DNA of 64,000 nucleotides from positions 1 to 64,000 of the forward strand of contig JBGCEM010000054.1 in assembly GCA_045106335.1 (NCBI GenBank), written 5' to 3'. Positions 8,105-16,020 of the stretch are shown here, in pieces. This DNA is from Aliishimia sp045106335. Its GTDB lineage: Bacteria > Pseudomonadota > Alphaproteobacteria > Rhodobacterales > Rhodobacteraceae. The translations under genes were made by a program, and so were the position numbers. The notes beneath the pieces are model-generated. The model did not search any database, had not been told where the DNA came from, and saw only the letters and a list, made by a program, of their open reading frames with translations. The stretch's first letter is position 1, and each line of letters starts with the position of its first letter.

Positions 8105-8133
8105 AACCGGGGGTCTTGGCCCTCGGTTTTTTT
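8105..8133 (+). terminator. Rho-independent terminator of nrdJ
   Basis: The stem is ACCGGGGG (8106-8113) with CCCTCGGT (8120-8127), one G-T pair, a 6-nt loop, then a run of seven T. It closes the nrdJ transcript before the convergent gene at 8255. Confidence 0.85.
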
Positions 8134-8254
8134 ATGTGACGTCCTTCAAGGGCGGGTCAGTAATTCGGTGTGGAAACAAGGCGCTAGAGCATGAATTTCA
8201 CGTAAAAAAGGCGCATTCAGTGACGCGCCTCGCAGATACCAATTGTGCTTAGTC

Positions 8255-8821
8255 TTAGCCGCCCCAGGTGCGCACCGGTCCACAATCCATATGCACAAAG
8301 TTCGAGCCTGAATATTTACCAACGCCCCCGCCACGACACGCCGCTGCTGCGCGGGCCATTTGCGCCACGGAACGACCTGAAATCCGCAAGTCTGCAGCTT
8401 GGCCTTTCATATGAAGGGAGTTTTTCGCAACGCCGCGCGACCGAGACCGCAACATAGCGTTGGTCTTGGGGCTGCGATAGCCGGACAACAACATGTAAGG
8501 CTCGTTTGCATCCATCAAATTATGTGCAGCGGCCATAATATCTACTGTGCGCAAATCCATGTTTTTAACGTCATTGGTACGCCAATCACGCATGAAATGG
8601 TTTACCTCACGCACCGCATCTTTGATGTAGTGCCCTTCGACCCAGTAAATCATGTCGATTTTTTCACCGGTGCGACCAGAATACATTTGAAGGCGCCGGA
8701 TATCGCCTGACCCACGTAAAAACCCTGCTGCCTTCGAAAACGTCGGAGCTGCCGCAATCGTAGTCGCAGCAAATGCGCCCAAAAGTGCCCGTCGGGTCAC
8801 ACCCGTAGTCAGATCTGTCAT
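8255..8821 (-). CDS. Tat-exported M15-like peptidase (YcbK/DUF882 family)
   Basis: A 188-residue protein opening with a twin-arginine signal (TRRALLGAF, residues 9-17) and cleavage near residue 32. The remaining domain has the DUF882/peptidase M15A pattern: a GYRSPKTN motif, SLHMKGQAADL (His and Asp metal ligands) and a final FVHMDCG (His-x-Asp). By family, it would be a periplasmic zinc peptidase trimming peptidoglycan cross-links. It is convergent with nrdJ and divergent from the L,D-transpeptidase at 9122, another peptidoglycan enzyme. Substrate is inferred from the family only. Confidence 0.82.
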   Translation of the reverse strand: MTDLTTGVTRRALLGAFAATTIAAAPTFSKAAGFLRGSGDIRRLQMYSGRTGEKIDMIYWVEGHYIKDAVREVNHFMRDWRTNDVKNMDLRTVDIMAAAHNLMDANEPYMLLSGYRSPKTNAMLRSRSRGVAKNSLHMKGQAADLRISGRSVAQMARAAAACRGGGVGKYSGSNFVHMDCGPVRTWGG

Positions 8822-9121
8822 CTCTGCGTGGTCCCGTAAGCTGCCTGTTTACTTTGATGTTACAAAGCGAGTCATCTTGTCCCCAGATGTGTCACCATAT
8901 TGCACAAAGCGAATCGTGAACCAAGCCTTGTTTCGCTGCCTGACATTTTGTCGCCATTTTCGGCAAAATTTTGCCATGCGTGGTTAAATCTCCACAGGTC
9001 GCGGGTCTCTGCCGCATCACTCCAGTAGAACTATCGTCAAAATCTTAATTGTGAATGGACGTTTTGGCGTCGGGCTGAGAGTTGTAAAAGCGTGTGTGAA
9101 ATACCAACGAGAGGTTGTGGC
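8822..9121. promoter_or_regulatory. Divergent promoter region between two peptidoglycan genes
   Basis: 300 bp separate the start of the M15-like peptidase (leftward) and the L,D-transpeptidase (rightward). The stretch is AT-rich in 8870-9060, as expected for promoters, but I could not identify a convincing operator. A good GAGG ribosome binding site for the rightward gene is at 9111-9114. Confidence 0.4.
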
Positions 9122-10735
9122 ATGGCTGCCTTTAGAAAACAAAGATTCCTGTGGGTGCTTTTGGGCGTTGTTCTGAGTTTCAGCACATTCGTGTTCACGC
9201 CATCTGGCGGGCAAGCCCAGGTAACAGCGTTGAAGCAGGCGATTGCGCAAGCCGCAGCGCGCGATCAAGACATAGCGACCTTTTACAAAGCCAACACGTA
9301 TAAACCGATCTGGGTCGGCAAACGTGCCAAACACCGCACGCGGCGCGCCCAGCTGTTGAAGTATTTGTCCGCAGCAGGCGATCATGGCTTGCCAATTGCG
9401 CGCTATGACCCTGCAGGTCTGAAAGCTCAAATGAAAGCTGCGCGTACACCGACAGAGCGCGGCGCGCTTGAAGTCGAACTGAGCCGCGTTTTCTTGCAAT
9501 ATGCCCGTGATATGCAAACAGGCGTTTTGGTGCCCAGCCGGGTTGATCCCGCGATCGTGCGGCAAGTGCCTTATCGTGACCGCGCCTCGTATTTGGTGAA
9601 CTTCGCTAAATCGACACCGGCGGGGTTTTTCAAAGCTTTGCCGCCGAAAACCACGGAATATGCAGCCTTGATGAAAGCTAAGCTGGGATTGGAAAAGCGA
9701 TTGGCGCGCGGTGGCTGGGGACCAAAAGTGTCTGCTGGGTCGTTAAAGCCAGGCGAGTCGGGAAACTCGGTCGTTGCCATGCGCAACCGTTTGCTGGCCA
9801 TGGGATATTTGAAACGCACAAATACCAGCACCTATGACAGTGCCGTTCAAGCTGGCGTGCAGGAATTCCAATTGGCCCATGGTCTTGAGGCCGATGGTGT
9901 TGCAGGGGCGGGCACGATCAAAGAGTTGAACAAAACCGTGCAGGACCGCCTGCAATCGGTCATCGTCGCGATGGAACGGGAACGTTGGTTAAATCGCGAA
10001 CGTGGCGCGCGCCATATCTTGGTGAATATCCCAGATTTTACGGCCAAAGTTGTTGATAACGGCAAAGTCACCTTTACTACGCGCTCGGTTGTTGGGGCCA
10101 ACAAGGATACGCGTCCGACGCCTGAATTTTCAGATGTGATGGAATTCATGGTGATCAATCCAAGTTGGTACGTGCCGCGTTCGATCATCGTCAAGGAATA
10201 CCTTCCGGTGTTGAAAAAGAACCGGTACGGCGTGAAGCATATTGAAATTACCGACAGCCGGGGACGCAAGGTCAACCGTGGGGCGGTCGACTTTTCGCGC
10301 TTTACCGAAAAGACTTTTCCTTATGCCATGCGCCAACCGCCCTCGCGCGGGAATGCTTTGGGTCTGGTGAAATTCATGTTCCCTAATAAGCACAATATCT
10401 ATCTGCATGACACGCCAGCCAAGAACCTGTTTGGCCGCGAAGTGCGCGCGTATAGCCATGGATGTGTGCGCCTGGCCGACCCGTTTGACTTTGCCTACCA
10501 CCTGTTGGCCAAGCAACAGTCGGACCCCAAAGGCTTTTTCCAAGACAAACTGGCCACTGGCAAAGAGGCCCGGGTTGATCTGAAAAAGCCCGTACCAGTG
10601 CATCTGATCTATCGCACAGCGTTTACAACCAACAAAGGTGCCACTGAATACCGTCGCGACATTTACGGGCGGGACGCGAAAGTATGGCGGGCCTTGTCTA
10701 ACGCAGGGGTGGCCCTGCGCGGCGTTGGCGGTTAA
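9122..10735 (+). CDS. L,D-transpeptidase (YcbB/LdtD-like)
   Basis: A 537-residue periplasmic enzyme expected to form 3-3 peptidoglycan cross-links. It has an N-terminal signal segment (residues 1-32), a scaffold region, a peptidoglycan-binding-like repeat around 215-275 (SGNSVVAMRNRLLAMGYL, FQLAHGLEADGVAG), and a C-terminal YkuD catalytic domain. That domain has HDTPAKNLFG and the active-site SHGCVRL motif with catalytic Cys near 447. I chose the ATG at 9122 because GAGG sits 7 bp upstream and it places the signal peptide at the N-terminus; an in-frame start at 9092 would add ten residues. lpxD follows. Confidence 0.88.
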   Translation: MAAFRKQRFLWVLLGVVLSFSTFVFTPSGGQAQVTALKQAIAQAAARDQDIATFYKANTYKPIWVGKRAKHRTRRAQLLKYLSAAGDHGLPIARYDPAGLKAQMKAARTPTERGALEVELSRVFLQYARDMQTGVLVPSRVDPAIVRQVPYRDRASYLVNFAKSTPAGFFKALPPKTTEYAALMKAKLGLEKRLARGGWGPKVSAGSLKPGESGNSVVAMRNRLLAMGYLKRTNTSTYDSAVQAGVQEFQLAHGLEADGVAGAGTIKELNKTVQDRLQSVIVAMERERWLNRERGARHILVNIPDFTAKVVDNGKVTFTTRSVVGANKDTRPTPEFSDVMEFMVINPSWYVPRSIIVKEYLPVLKKNRYGVKHIEITDSRGRKVNRGAVDFSRFTEKTFPYAMRQPPSRGNALGLVKFMFPNKHNIYLHDTPAKNLFGREVRAYSHGCVRLADPFDFAYHLLAKQQSDPKGFFQDKLATGKEARVDLKKPVPVHLIYRTAFTTNKGATEYRRDIYGRDAKVWRALSNAGVALRGVGG

Positions 10736-10762
10736 ACCCATCCCCAACTTATGGGGACGGCT

Positions 10763-11854
10763 ATGGCGCATCGTGTGAAAGACATTGCAGCGGCACTGGG
10801 GGTTGAAGCCTTTGGTGCCGTTGATCTTTTAATCGAACGCGTGACAGAGCCCGCATCCGCCACGGCCCAAGACTTGGCGTTGGCGATGGATGAAAAATAT
10901 GCGGGACAATTGGCGGACGGGGCGGCTCAGGTGGCGATGCTCTGGCCCGAGGCGGATTGGCAAGCTTTGGGGTTGAAGGCCGCAATCACCGCGCCGCGTC
11001 CGCGCTATGCTTTGTCTGGATTGTCCGCAATCATGGATCCCGGCCAGGGTTTTGGCGAAGGCGTGCACCCGTCGGCCGTTGTGGATGCAAGTGCGACATT
11101 GGGGGTAGGGGTGTCGATTGGCCCGCTGAGCATCGTGTCAGCAGGGGCGCAAATTGGCGCAGGCACTGTGATCGGCCCGCAGTGTTTTGTCGGTCAAAAC
11201 GCCCAATTGGGGGATTTCTGCTTTTTGCGTGAACATGTCAGCATCGGCGCGCGCGTTCGGATCGCGGATCGCTTTATTGCCCAACCTGGCGTGCGGATCG
11301 GTGGGGATGGGTTTTCCTATGTCACGCCCGAAAAAGGCGCCGTTGAACAGGTGCGCGAAAGTTTGGGACAGCAAAGCGGCGCAGATCAACAGCCTTGGGC
11401 GCGAATCCATTCGTTAGGGGCAGTGCAGATCGGTTCAGATGTTGAGATCGGCGCGAATTCCTGCGTCGACTGCGGCACGATTCGCGACACTCAGATCGGC
11501 GATGGGGTGAAAATCGACAATTTGGTGCAAATTGGCCATAACGTCACCATCGGGCGTGACTGTATGATTTGCGCGCAATCGGGCATCGCAGGGTCGTCGC
11601 GCTTGGGAAATAATGTGGTGCTGGGTGGGCATACTGGCGTGTCGGATAATGTGTTTATCGGGGATCGTGCGATTACCGGTGGCGCCACAGTTGTTCTGTC
11701 CAATATCCCCGCAGGGCGCGTAATGTTGGGCTATCCGGCGGTCAAAATGGACGCGCAGCTAGAAATGCACAAAGCCCAACGCCGCCTGCCGCGTCTGTTC
11801 CGTGACGTCGCAGCCCTGAAGTCAGCGGTTTTCAAAGATGATGCGAAGGACTAG
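10763..11854 (+). CDS. lpxD: UDP-3-O-acylglucosamine N-acyltransferase
   Basis: Third step of lipid A synthesis: adds a 3-hydroxyacyl chain from ACP to UDP-3-O-acylglucosamine. The 363-residue protein has an N-terminal uridine-binding domain and a left-handed beta helix from about residue 100, built of hexapeptide repeats (IGAGTVIG, IGDGVKIDNLVQIGHNV, LGNNVVLGGHTGV). The GHN-type catalytic His is visible in QIGHNV. I prefer the ATG at 10763, preceded by GGGGA and giving the usual MAHxVxDIAAALG start; an ATG at 10751 is in frame. Unusually it is followed by a dedicated acyl carrier protein and ketoacyl synthase, which may supply its acyl donor. Confidence 0.92.
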   Translation: MAHRVKDIAAALGVEAFGAVDLLIERVTEPASATAQDLALAMDEKYAGQLADGAAQVAMLWPEADWQALGLKAAITAPRPRYALSGLSAIMDPGQGFGEGVHPSAVVDASATLGVGVSIGPLSIVSAGAQIGAGTVIGPQCFVGQNAQLGDFCFLREHVSIGARVRIADRFIAQPGVRIGGDGFSYVTPEKGAVEQVRESLGQQSGADQQPWARIHSLGAVQIGSDVEIGANSCVDCGTIRDTQIGDGVKIDNLVQIGHNVTIGRDCMICAQSGIAGSSRLGNNVVLGGHTGVSDNVFIGDRAITGGATVVLSNIPAGRVMLGYPAVKMDAQLEMHKAQRRLPRLFRDVAALKSAVFKDDAKD

Positions 11855-11897
11855 ATCATCCCTACAGTCACACCAAAAAGACCGGGGGCCGTTTTCC

Positions 11898-12155
11898 ATG
11901 AGCATTCAAGAGCAAGTCATCGCAATCATCGCTGAACAAGCCCTGCTGGAGCCTTCTGATGTGACCCTGGACAGCACGTTGCAGGATTTGGGGATCGACA
12001 GTTTGGGGTTGGTGGAAAGCATTTTTGCCATTGAGGAAGCGTTCGACATCACTGTGCCGTTCAATGCGAACGAACCGACGCAAAGCGATTTTGATATCTC
12101 GACTGTCAGCTCGATTGTCGCTGGAATCGAAACGCTGCTGTCGCAAAAGGACTAA
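11898..12155 (+). CDS. Acyl carrier protein (specialised)
   Basis: An 85-residue acidic four-helix carrier. The phosphopantetheine attachment serine is Ser35 in GIDSLGLVE. It is not the housekeeping AcpP in sequence (AcpP usually has GADSLD in this position) and lies between lpxD and a ketoacyl-ACP synthase, 43 bp after lpxD and 6 bp before the synthase. This suggests a carrier for a particular acyl chain, perhaps for lipid A, by analogy with AcpXL of rhizobia. That role is inference. The start at 11898 gives the standard ACP N-terminus; the reading frame is open from 11838. Confidence 0.88.
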   Translation: MSIQEQVIAIIAEQALLEPSDVTLDSTLQDLGIDSLGLVESIFAIEEAFDITVPFNANEPTQSDFDISTVSSIVAGIETLLSQKD

Positions 12156-12161
12156 AGCATC

Positions 12162-13370
12162 ATGCAACGGGTTGTGATTACCGGCGCGGGCACGATCAAT
12201 CCGCTGGGGCATTGTGTGGACAGCACGCTTGAGGGCATGCGCGAAGGGCGCTGTGGCATCGGGCCGCTGGATATTCGCGATATTGATCGGCTTGCGGTTC
12301 AGATTGGCGGGCAGGTCAGTGGCTATGATGAGGCCGCGCATTTTAACCGCCAACAGATTGCGCTGTATGATCGGTTCACGCAGTTCACGCTGCTGTCTGC
12401 GCGCCAGGCGATTGCGCAAGCGGGTCTAGAGTTTTCCGGGGACACTGCGAACCGGTCGGGCGTTATTTTGGGCACATCGGGCGGTGGGCTGAACACCCAG
12501 GATGAAAATTACCGCGCGGTCTATGAGGACGGCAAAAACCGGGTGCACCCCTTTATTGTGCCCAAGTTGATGAACAACGCAGCCGCGTCCCATGTGTCGA
12601 TGGAATTCAATCTACGCGGACCCTCTTTTACCGTATCGACCGCCTGTGCGTCCTCTAATCATGCGATGGCCCAGGCGTTTCAGATGGTGCATGGCGGGCT
12701 GGCCCCTGTGATGATCACAGGCGGATCCGAAAGCATGTTGTGCTTTGGCGGGATCAAAGCCTGGGAAGGGTTGCGGGTCATGTCCAAAGACGCCTGCCGC
12801 CCATTTTCCGCCACACGTAACGGCATGGTGCAGGGCGAAGGCGCGGCGGTTTATGTGTTTGAAGCCTATGATCATGCCAAAGCGCGCGGCGCCGAAATTT
12901 TGGCGGAAGTTGCGGGATTTGCCATGTCCTCGGATGCGTCAGATATCGTGATGCCGTCGCGCCAAGGGGCTGCGCGTGCGATTGCCGGGGCGCTGCGTGA
13001 TGCTAAGCTGGCCCCTGAAGATGTAGGCTATATCAACGCCCACGGCACGGGCACGGCAGCGAACGACAAAACCGAATGCGCCGCCGTTTCGGATGTGTTT
13101 GGCGCGCATGCAGATCAGTTGATGATCTCGTCGACCAAATCCATGCACGGCCATTTGATCGGCGGCACAGGGGCGGTTGAGCTGTTGGCGTGCATCATGG
13201 CGCTGCGCGACGGGGTGATTGCACCGACAATTGGCTATGAAGAGCCTGACCCGGAATGTGCGCTGGATGTTGTGCCCAACACAGCGCGCGAGGCAAAGAT
13301 CAGTGCGGCCTTATCGAATGCTTTTGCCTTTGGCGGGCTGAATGCCGTGTTGGCGCTGCGCAAAATATAA
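12162..13370 (+). CDS. Beta-ketoacyl-ACP synthase (KAS II/FabF family)
   Basis: A 402-residue condensing enzyme that elongates an acyl chain with malonyl-ACP. The Cys-His-His triad is complete: Cys near 163 (STACASSNHAM), His near 294 (NAHGTGTAANDKTE) and His near 329-331 (STKSMHGHLIGG). It directly follows the acyl carrier protein gene. Together with lpxD this looks like a unit making a special hydroxy- or long-chain acyl group, or a second housekeeping-type FabF; the sequence does not decide. A hairpin after the stop separates it from the convergent ialB. Confidence 0.9.
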   Translation: MQRVVITGAGTINPLGHCVDSTLEGMREGRCGIGPLDIRDIDRLAVQIGGQVSGYDEAAHFNRQQIALYDRFTQFTLLSARQAIAQAGLEFSGDTANRSGVILGTSGGGLNTQDENYRAVYEDGKNRVHPFIVPKLMNNAAASHVSMEFNLRGPSFTVSTACASSNHAMAQAFQMVHGGLAPVMITGGSESMLCFGGIKAWEGLRVMSKDACRPFSATRNGMVQGEGAAVYVFEAYDHAKARGAEILAEVAGFAMSSDASDIVMPSRQGAARAIAGALRDAKLAPEDVGYINAHGTGTAANDKTECAAVSDVFGAHADQLMISSTKSMHGHLIGGTGAVELLACIMALRDGVIAPTIGYEEPDPECALDVVPNTAREAKISAALSNAFAFGGLNAVLALRKI

Positions 13371-13371
13371 A

Positions 13372-13395
13372 GGGCGGCCAAAGTTTTGACCGCCC
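13372..13395. terminator. Bidirectional hairpin between KAS and ialB genes
   Basis: GGGCGG (13372-13377) pairs with CCGCCC (13390-13395), extended by inner CAAA/TTTG pairs. It lies between two convergent genes. The T-run is weak on both strands, so termination efficiency is uncertain. Confidence 0.55.
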
Positions 13396-13404
13396 GAAAA
13401 CGCT

Positions 13405-14013
13405 TTATTGCTCGACGGCGGATGCCAAGTCGAAGCTTTTTGTGAAGCCTGACAAAGACATCGCCAGGTTCACTTTTTGATCGGGTGCCATCGCAGGCAC
13501 AATCGTCAATTGCGCTGCATTGCCGCGCTTATACGCACTCACATCGTCTTCGGTCAGGCCGATCCGCGCATAGCATCCCAAAGTGTTACAAAACGCAAAC
13601 GGGTACCGCTTTGCCTTGTTTCCATCCACACTGATCGTCAACTGAGACTGCAAGGCTGTTTCCAAAGGAACGATGATCGTCGCCCCCGCCTTTGCTTGGC
13701 CGCTGTTGATCAGGCGGAAAATAGACACTTCGGCGACGGGCGAGTCGTTCTGATCCTTTAGCAACTGATACATTTGGCATGGATCATTGGCAGGGTCCTC
13801 TGTGCGCAAACACCGCAATTCCCAATCGCCAATGGCCTCTTTTGCATACGCCGTGCCAAGCTCGACCGTTCCATCCGCAGGTTCGCCCAAAGATAAATCA
13901 TTTGTCGTCTGCGCAGGCTCTTCTGTCTGTTGGGCCATTCCCGTGGTGGCACATGACAGCCCCAAAGCCAGGATAACGGCCCCAAGAGAGGATCCAAATG
14001 TCGTCTTCAGCAT
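13405..14013 (-). CDS. Invasion-associated locus B (IalB) family protein
   Basis: A 202-residue exported protein with an N-terminal signal segment (cleavage near residue 27, ATTGMAQQ). The mature part has the IalB pattern: GDWELRCLRTEDPANDPCQMYQLL, a central beta-rich stretch, and a CNTLGCYARIGLTE motif with a likely disulphide pair. IalB was named from Bartonella, but the family is widespread in free-living marine Rhodobacterales, so a role in invasion should not be assumed here. Its promoter must lie in 14014-14100. Expected location is the periplasm. Confidence 0.85.
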   Translation of the reverse strand: MLKTTFGSSLGAVILALGLSCATTGMAQQTEEPAQTTNDLSLGEPADGTVELGTAYAKEAIGDWELRCLRTEDPANDPCQMYQLLKDQNDSPVAEVSIFRLINSGQAKAGATIIVPLETALQSQLTISVDGNKAKRYPFAFCNTLGCYARIGLTEDDVSAYKRGNAAQLTIVPAMAPDQKVNLAMSLSGFTKSFDLASAVEQ

Positions 14014-14139
14014 ATGCGTTCATACCTTTTGTTGTTTGTGCAGCCTTTAACATGCGGTAAGGGGCTTGTCAGGGTTGATCATGCAGTTTTGATCTCGCAA
14101 CAGCTCGACGCCGCGCATGCGAACCCCAAAACGCAGAAA

Positions 14140-14159
14140 AAGGGAGCGTCTGCTCCCTT
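14140..14159 (-). terminator. Hairpin usable as a minus-strand terminator
   Basis: On the minus strand the perfect 8-bp stem AAGGGAGC/GCTCCCTT is followed directly by TTTTTC, so it can stop leftward transcripts. On the plus strand the same hairpin would be the first stem of the candidate small RNA. Confidence 0.5.
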
Positions 14160-14176
14160 CCTCCGTGGTACTCCCC

Positions 14177-14197
14177 GTCGGACTGGCCGACCTTTTT
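14177..14197 (+). terminator. Rho-independent terminator, plus strand
   Basis: GTCGG (14177-14181) and CCGAC (14187-14191) form a stem followed by C and five T. It ends a plus-strand transcript that begins somewhere after the ialB start, which supports a small RNA here. Confidence 0.6.
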
Positions 14198-14302
14198 ATG
14201 GGCAGACGTTACGAAAGCGGATCCACAGGGTCAACCGCTAATCTACCCATGATTGACGACTTTTCCACAGCCCCGGCAAACGCACATAAATTAGCCTTTA
14301 TG

Positions 14303-14413
14303 CCAATAAAAAGGACCGCACCCAAAGGGGCGCGGCCAAGTCTGACAGGGAGGAAGTGTTCCAGATCAGGAGGACATGTCGATCCGGAACAAAAGCATGT
14401 ATGGCACATAGAC
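14303..14413 (-). ncRNA. Candidate anti-Shine-Dalgarno small RNA (minus strand)
   Basis: About 110 nt, read leftward. A promoter-like TTGTCC (14450-14445) and TACAAT (14425-14420, spacer 19) would start it near 14413. It then forms a 10-bp hairpin GUUCCGGAUC/GAUCUGGAAC (14390-14381 and 14367-14358, one G-U pair) whose 13-nt loop contains GUCCUCC. A second CCUCCC follows in the single-stranded linker (14353-14348). It ends in a strong terminator at 14338-14306. Anti-Shine-Dalgarno CCUCC in a hairpin loop is the hallmark of the CcsR/'cuckoo' RNAs of Rhodobacter and other alphaproteobacteria. Membership is inferred from structure, not searched. Confidence 0.6.
14306..14338 (-). terminator. Rho-independent terminator, minus strand
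   Basis: Read leftward, GGCCGCGCC pairs with GGTGCGGTCC (9 pairs, one bulged T, loop CCTTT), followed by five T. No protein gene on the minus strand precedes it, so it points to a small RNA. Confidence 0.7.
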
Positions 14414-14466
14414 ATTAACATTGTATGTTCGGCGCGAACGCACTGGACAAGGGCAGGGGCAGAGCT

Positions 14467-16020
14467 ATGGACAATCATATTTTTATTGGCGGAGGTGGCG
14501 AAGGATATGGCACCAAACAGGGGCTAAATCTCAAATACGCCAACCGACATGGGTTGATTGCAGGGGCCACGGGCACGGGCAAAACAGTGACGTTGCAAAT
14601 CCTGGCGGAAGGGTTTTCGAACGCCGGCGTTCCGGTGTTTTTATCGGACGTCAAAGGTGATTTGTCCGGTTTGGCCAAGCCCGGCAGTGCCGATCACAAG
14701 CTGCATGATGCGTTTGGCGCGCGCAATGAGACGATCGGCTTTGACGATTTCGCCTATGGCACGTTTCCGGTCACGTTTTGGGATCTGTTTGGCAAGCAAG
14801 GCCACCCTGTGCGCACCACTGTCGCCGATATGGGCCCGCTTTTGTTGGCGCGGTTGCTCGAGCTGAGCGAAGCGCAAGAAGGCATTTTAAACATTGCCTT
14901 CCGCTTGGCCGATGAAGAAGGCCTGCCGCTACTCGATCTGAAAGACTTACAGGCGCTGCTGGTGTGGGTCGGCGAAAACGGCAAGGCGCTTTCGTTGCGC
15001 TATGGCAATGTGTCCTCGGCCTCAGTTGGCGCGATCCAGCGCCGGTTGTTGGTGCTGGAAAACCAAGGTGCGTCTGATCTGTTTGGCGAACCGGCCTTGG
15101 CGCTGGATGATTTGATGCGCACCGATCCCGAGACAGGGCAGGGTGTGATCAATATCCTGGCCGCCGATACGTTAATGCAAGCGCCGGGGCTGTATTCCAC
15201 ATTTTTGTTGTGGCTATTGTCTGAGCTGTTCGAAAACCTTCCCGAAGTTGGGGATCCCGAAAAGCCCAAACTGGTGTTCTTTTTCGACGAAGCGCACTTG
15301 CTGTTTGACGATGCCCCCAAAGCGCTGGTGGACAAGGTCGAGCAGGTCGCGCGCTTGATCCGATCCAAAGGTGTCGGCATCTATTTCATCACGCAAAACC
15401 CGGCAGATGTGCCCGAAGACATCTTGGGTCAGCTGGGCAATCGTGTCCAACATGCCCTGCGCGCCTTTACCGCCAAAGATCAAAAACAGCTGCGCATGGC
15501 CGCCGAGACCTATCGCCCGAACCCCCGCTTTGAAACAGAAGATGCGATCAAAGAGGTCGGTGTCGGTGAGGCCGTGACCTCGATGTTGCAGAAAAAAGGC
15601 GTGCCCGGTGTGGTAGAGCGCACGCTGATCCGCCCGCCTTCCTCGCAATTGGGACCGATCACGAAAGCAGAACGTGCGGCAGTGATCCAATCCTGTGCTT
15701 TGGCCGGAAAATACACCGACCCGATTGATCGCGAAAGCGCTTATGAAGTGCTCAAAGCACGTGCTGCCAAAGCCGCCGAGGAAGCTGCGGCCGCGGAAGC
15801 CGCCGAAGAAGAAGCTGAAGCAATTGAACCGCGCCTGCGCGAATTCAATCAGGCCCGGCGGTACAAAGGCGCGCGGGTCAAGCGCTCGACCTCAAAGCGC
15901 ACGCGGACCACTGAAGGGCTTGGGGCTGCTGTGGCGTCTGTGGTCATCAAAGAATTGAAAGGAACCACGGGGCGGCGCATCGTGCGCGGTTTGCTTGGAA
16001 GTTTGTTCAAAGGACGCTAA
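14467..16020 (+). CDS. HerA-like ATPase/helicase (DUF853 family)
   Basis: A 517-residue cytosolic P-loop ATPase of the HerA/FtsK superfamily. Walker A is GATGTGKT at 34-41, and Walker B is LVFFFDEAHLLF near 269. A sensor-like ITQNPADVP and an arginine-containing HALRAFTAKDQ follow. Residues about 430-465 are an Ala/Glu-rich helix, and the C-terminus is strongly basic (RVKRSTSKRTRT), suggesting nucleic-acid contact. The family is often called DUF853 or 'helicase HerA-like C-terminal'; its substrate is not known in this lineage. I chose the ATG at 14467; an upstream in-frame start at 14425 would overlap the small-RNA promoter. Confidence 0.82.
   Translation: MDNHIFIGGGGEGYGTKQGLNLKYANRHGLIAGATGTGKTVTLQILAEGFSNAGVPVFLSDVKGDLSGLAKPGSADHKLHDAFGARNETIGFDDFAYGTFPVTFWDLFGKQGHPVRTTVADMGPLLLARLLELSEAQEGILNIAFRLADEEGLPLLDLKDLQALLVWVGENGKALSLRYGNVSSASVGAIQRRLLVLENQGASDLFGEPALALDDLMRTDPETGQGVINILAADTLMQAPGLYSTFLLWLLSELFENLPEVGDPEKPKLVFFFDEAHLLFDDAPKALVDKVEQVARLIRSKGVGIYFITQNPADVPEDILGQLGNRVQHALRAFTAKDQKQLRMAAETYRPNPRFETEDAIKEVGVGEAVTSMLQKKGVPGVVERTLIRPPSSQLGPITKAERAAVIQSCALAGKYTDPIDRESAYEVLKARAAKAAEEAAAAEAAEEEAEAIEPRLREFNQARRYKGARVKRSTSKRTRTTEGLGAAVASVVIKELKGTTGRRIVRGLLGSLFKGR

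Larger units (their letters stand above)
14090..14197 (+). ncRNA. Candidate small RNA with CCUCC motif (plus strand)
   Basis: A plus-strand transcript ending at the terminator 14177-14197 would contain a perfect hairpin, AAGGGAGC/GCTCCCTT (14140-14159), a single-stranded linker with CCTCC (14160-14164), then the terminator. No plus-strand protein gene lies upstream for it to serve; the nearest one, at 12162-13370, ends 700 bp away behind a hairpin and the opposing ialB. CCUCC is complementary to a Shine-Dalgarno core. The 5' end is a guess; no strong promoter was found. Confidence 0.35.

Noticed and set aside
7972..8139. Short TTG-started frame after nrdJ
   Set aside because: It reads through the nrdJ terminator hairpin and T-run, so it is not a plausible gene.
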